A stretch of 9,664 nt of DNA from Gammaproteobacteria bacterium. Its GTDB lineage: Bacteria > Pseudomonadota > Gammaproteobacteria > GRL18. Made by a program: the position numbers and the translations under genes. Position 1 is the first letter of the stretch; each line of letters starts with the position of its first letter. Location: NCBI GenBank assembly GCA_030632625.1, contig DAOVUK010000078.1, positions 1-9,664 on the forward strand, read 5' to 3'. Shown here in pieces: positions 7,629-9,664 of the stretch. The notes beneath the pieces are model-generated. The model was not told the DNA's origin, made no database searches, and saw nothing but the letters and a program-made list of their open reading frames with translations.

Positions 7629-9344
7629 TTATTCTGAAGCATGGGCCATTAATCGCAAATAGGCGTTAAGTCTTTCATCTTCGCTGCTGTTATCACCGCT
7701 ACCCATAAATGAACAACCCTGTGCCTGGCAGTACAACCCTTCACTAAGAGAGTTTAGTACCAGGGCGTGTATGTCGTAGTGGTGGATCAATGGCCAAACC
7801 TTGGGCTGACCTCTATCAATGATAGCCATGCGGTTGTAGTAATAGGCATTCTCGGCACCATCAATATAGGCAAGAGCCTCATAGGTGTTAGGCCCATTGC
7901 GTAACGGCGGTACATGATCAGAGATGAGAATAATAAGACATTCAGGATCCAGACGGATCAAACTATTCACATAATTGGCGATGGCCTCAGTGCGATAGTA
8001 GAACTGGTTGGTGGCACGACTCAGGTGATCATCCGGGTAATCAGTATGCAGCTCGATCAGCTCTGGACGCTTATCTGGATCAAGAATATGCGGCAAGTGG
8101 CCATAGATGGTAAGTAGATAATTAAATAACGGTTTTTCTGGATGTTCACGAAGATGTTTCTCCACGTAACCCAGGTTCTGATCAAAGAGTTCCTTATCAA
8201 AAATATATTCTTCTACACCGGGATCGCCAAACTTCAGATAACTCTCCACAGCCGGGGAAAACTCTATGGGAAAATGGATTTCACTGAACCCTGCTCCCCG
8301 ATAAGCGGTTACCGCATTAAAGAAATCGGGTTTATAAGTATTGCTGGCACTGCTGTGGTACCCCAGGCTTGCCAACTGTCCCGGCAGGCAGTGAGCTGCA
8401 GAACCATTAAAGATGTTAAATTCAACACTGGAGAGTTGTTCTAGTGCGGGCACACCACAGAGAATCTCAAACTCGGCCTGTGCCGTAGCACCGCCAAATA
8501 CAGGTGATAAAGAAAGTCCCAGCTGTTCACCGAATAGCTTCTCAAAAGAAGGATGCACAGGCGATGTGGAGAAGCCGAGCTTACTGAACAGACGCGGGTC
8601 GAGAAAACTCTCCAGTACAATAATGTGAACATTGCGTTTATCAGGCATTGGCAGCAATGCTTGCAACCGTGTATTGATATGCTTCTCATATTTAGTACGG
8701 TCACGATATGGAGCGAGCTCATCAAGGGCTTTCATCCTCAGAGCCAGGCGATAGAGCATCATGGTCAGACGACCGTTTCTCTCTACACTCTTTGCAGCAG
8801 AGTACTTTACCGGAACACTGCCTGCGCCGATTATCAACTGTGCAATCCCGCTCGGGGAGCTGTAGAGAATGAACAGGATAACCAGTAATGGTGTGGCTGC
8901 GAGTAAGGCATGACGATGTGGCCGCCACATGATATGCATTGATAAAATAACAATGGGTAGCAGCAATAGAATGGCTAATGGCAAACTGTAACTTAATGGC
9001 AGTATATCAAATAACTCCGATAGTTCATTTAGATTAACTAGCCTGAACACCTTGCCAAAGGCGAGATAGAAAATATCGCTGGTCAGATAGAACAGCAGCA
9101 GTGGAACCGCTGCAAGGTAACTGCGCAAGCGTGAGGGACGCAATACGACGTAACCAAGACAATACATATAGAGTGCTAATAAACCCTCCAGCCAGAGTTG
9201 CTGCGTATAATTGACAACAAAACCACCAAGATATTCAGCCAACCACAAATAGCCCGTAAGGAGCAGAAACAGCAGAACAGTTCGTACTAGTGCCCGCTGC
9301 CAGAATGACTTTTGTTGGCTTGGAAGAATCAATCGATGATACAT
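7629..9344 (-). CDS. LtaS/OpgB-like membrane sulfatase-superfamily protein (probable phosphoglycerol-type transferase)
   Basis: A 571-residue protein with five predicted membrane helices (about 18-40, 52-70, 77-98, 117-140, 145-162) and a large extracytoplasmic alkaline-phosphatase-superfamily domain (about 237-530). Visible active-site elements: N-V-H-I-I-V-L-E-S with the metal ligand E245; G-G-A-T-A-Q-A-E-F-E-I-L with the probable catalytic T287; H416 in Y-G-H-L-P-H; and S-D-H with D476/H477. This is the arrangement of LtaS (lipoteichoic acid synthase) and OpgB (osmoregulated glucan phosphoglycerol transferase), which move phosphoglycerol from phosphatidylglycerol. In a Gram-negative the acceptor is probably a periplasmic or surface glycan; transfer of phosphoethanolamine or a true sulfatase activity cannot be excluded. 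The ATG at 9344 lacks a strong ribosome-binding site. It is complete and follows an unrecognised small ORF by 54 bp. Confidence 0.85.
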   Translation of the reverse strand: MYHRLILPSQQKSFWQRALVRTVLLFLLLTGYLWLAEYLGGFVVNYTQQLWLEGLLALYMYCLGYVVLRPSRLRSYLAAVPLLLFYLTSDIFYLAFGKVFRLVNLNELSELFDILPLSYSLPLAILLLLPIVILSMHIMWRPHRHALLAATPLLVILFILYSSPSGIAQLIIGAGSVPVKYSAAKSVERNGRLTMMLYRLALRMKALDELAPYRDRTKYEKHINTRLQALLPMPDKRNVHIIVLESFLDPRLFSKLGFSTSPVHPSFEKLFGEQLGLSLSPVFGGATAQAEFEILCGVPALEQLSSVEFNIFNGSAAHCLPGQLASLGYHSSASNTYKPDFFNAVTAYRGAGFSEIHFPIEFSPAVESYLKFGDPGVEEYIFDKELFDQNLGYVEKHLREHPEKPLFNYLLTIYGHLPHILDPDKRPELIELHTDYPDDHLSRATNQFYYRTEAIANYVNSLIRLDPECLIILISDHVPPLRNGPNTYEALAYIDGAENAYYYNRMAIIDRGQPKVWPLIHHYDIHALVLNSLSEGLYCQAQGCSFMGSGDNSSEDERLNAYLRLMAHASE

Positions 9345-9364
9345 TATTTCTATTAAGTCTCTCA

Positions 9365-9386
9365 GGCATCGTAACTTTGCGATGCC
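9365..9386 (-). promoter_or_regulatory. Hairpin in the leader of the sulfatase-family gene
   Basis: A perfect 7-bp stem (9365-9371 with 9380-9386) with an 8-nt loop lies 20 nt upstream of the sulfatase-family start, between it and the small ORF. There is no T-tract, so it is not a classical terminator; it could stabilise the mRNA or adjust translation. Confidence 0.4.
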
Positions 9387-9398
9387 ATTAATTTTACG

Positions 9399-9599
9399 TT
9401 AACTGAAACGATAGCGATTATCAGGTAGAGTATTGCCCTGCTTTCTGCCACCATAATGAGCATTAAAGAGACCGTCAGTTAGCTGTGCTTGACCGTCTTC
9501 TGTTGGTGTAAGCAGACCTTCGGTAAAATGCGGGTTTTGACCTTTTGCAGCAGTTCGGCACAAATGATATTTGTTCTCAAGTACACCGAAAGCAGACAT
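9399..9599 (-). CDS. Hypothetical 66-residue protein, not recognised
   Basis: An ORF of 66 codons upstream of, and on the same strand as, the sulfatase-family gene. The product is hydrophilic, rich in Gly, Asn and Gln, has one Cys, and shows no membrane segment, signal peptide or motif I recognise. The ATG at 9599 has only a weak ribosome-binding site (an A/G-rich A-G-A-A-T-A-A-G stretch). Support is its length, the minus-strand direction shared with its neighbour, and the absence of a competing gene on the other strand. It could be a small partner encoded with the membrane transferase, a remnant of a larger gene, or a chance ORF. Confidence 0.4.
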   Translation of the reverse strand: MSAFGVLENKYHLCRTAAKGQNPHFTEGLLTPTEDGQAQLTDGLFNAHYGGRKQGNTLPDNRYRFS

Positions 9600-9630
9600 T
9601 ACTTATTCTGAATAAATCAATGGGGTAAAG

Positions 9631-9649
9631 TGACAGCATTAAGCTGTCA
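9631..9649. other. Short perfect hairpin upstream of the small ORF
   Basis: A 7-bp inverted repeat (9631-9637 with 9643-9649) with a 5-nt loop. On the minus strand one arm contains TTGACA (9650-9645), a consensus -35, but the hexamer 17 nt downstream is a poor -10. It may be an operator at a weak promoter or a structural hairpin. The window ends 15 nt later. Confidence 0.35.
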
Positions 9650-9664
9650 ATCAACACTTTTTCA

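Noticed and set aside
7914..8888. Overlapping ORFs on both strands within the sulfatase-family gene
   Set aside because: All are shadows of the 571-codon gene, whose catalytic motifs are clear in its own frame.

Overview
The window looks like chromosomal DNA of a fairly AT-rich gammaproteobacterium. The basis is the gammaproteobacterial-type GroEL and GroES, the clustering of groESL, fxsA, cutA and dsbD (these genes also lie close together in enterics), and a DsbD and a ParDE-type module typical of Proteobacteria. The genus cannot be named from the sequence. A perfect CIRCE (HrcA) operator upstream of groES argues against enterics and for one of the lineages that kept HrcA.

Layout. Positions 1-462 hold no convincing gene. 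Instead there are two adjacent long imperfect inverted repeats (19-160 and about 158-332); the second looks like a folded RNA read from the + strand. A small GlsB/YeaQ-type membrane protein follows on the minus strand (463-720), then a strong two-way terminator (796-847) shared with the groES-groEL operon (2912 down to 890, minus strand). That operon is preceded by a candidate sigma-70-type promoter covered by the CIRCE operator and by a sigma-32-like heat-shock promoter farther upstream. Next is fxsA on the minus strand with its own terminator, then cutA and dsbD divergently on the plus strand. The DsbD has an unusual duplicated N-terminal alpha domain.

Downstream of dsbD is a short toxin-antitoxin patch. 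It contains the 3' remnant of a vapC (PIN-domain) toxin gene on the minus strand, then an apparently intact ParD/ParE-type module on the plus strand with a perfect palindromic operator over its promoter. The right end, on the minus strand, carries a five-TM LtaS/OpgB-like phosphoglycerol-transferase/sulfatase-superfamily protein, preceded by an unrecognised 66-codon ORF.

The left two thirds form a stress and envelope folding block: cytoplasmic chaperonin, inner-membrane FxsA, CutA, and periplasmic disulfide reduction. The toxin-antitoxin patch looks like an accessory insertion between dsbD and an envelope-modification gene. Nothing here is a CRISPR array, rRNA, tRNA or intact insertion sequence.
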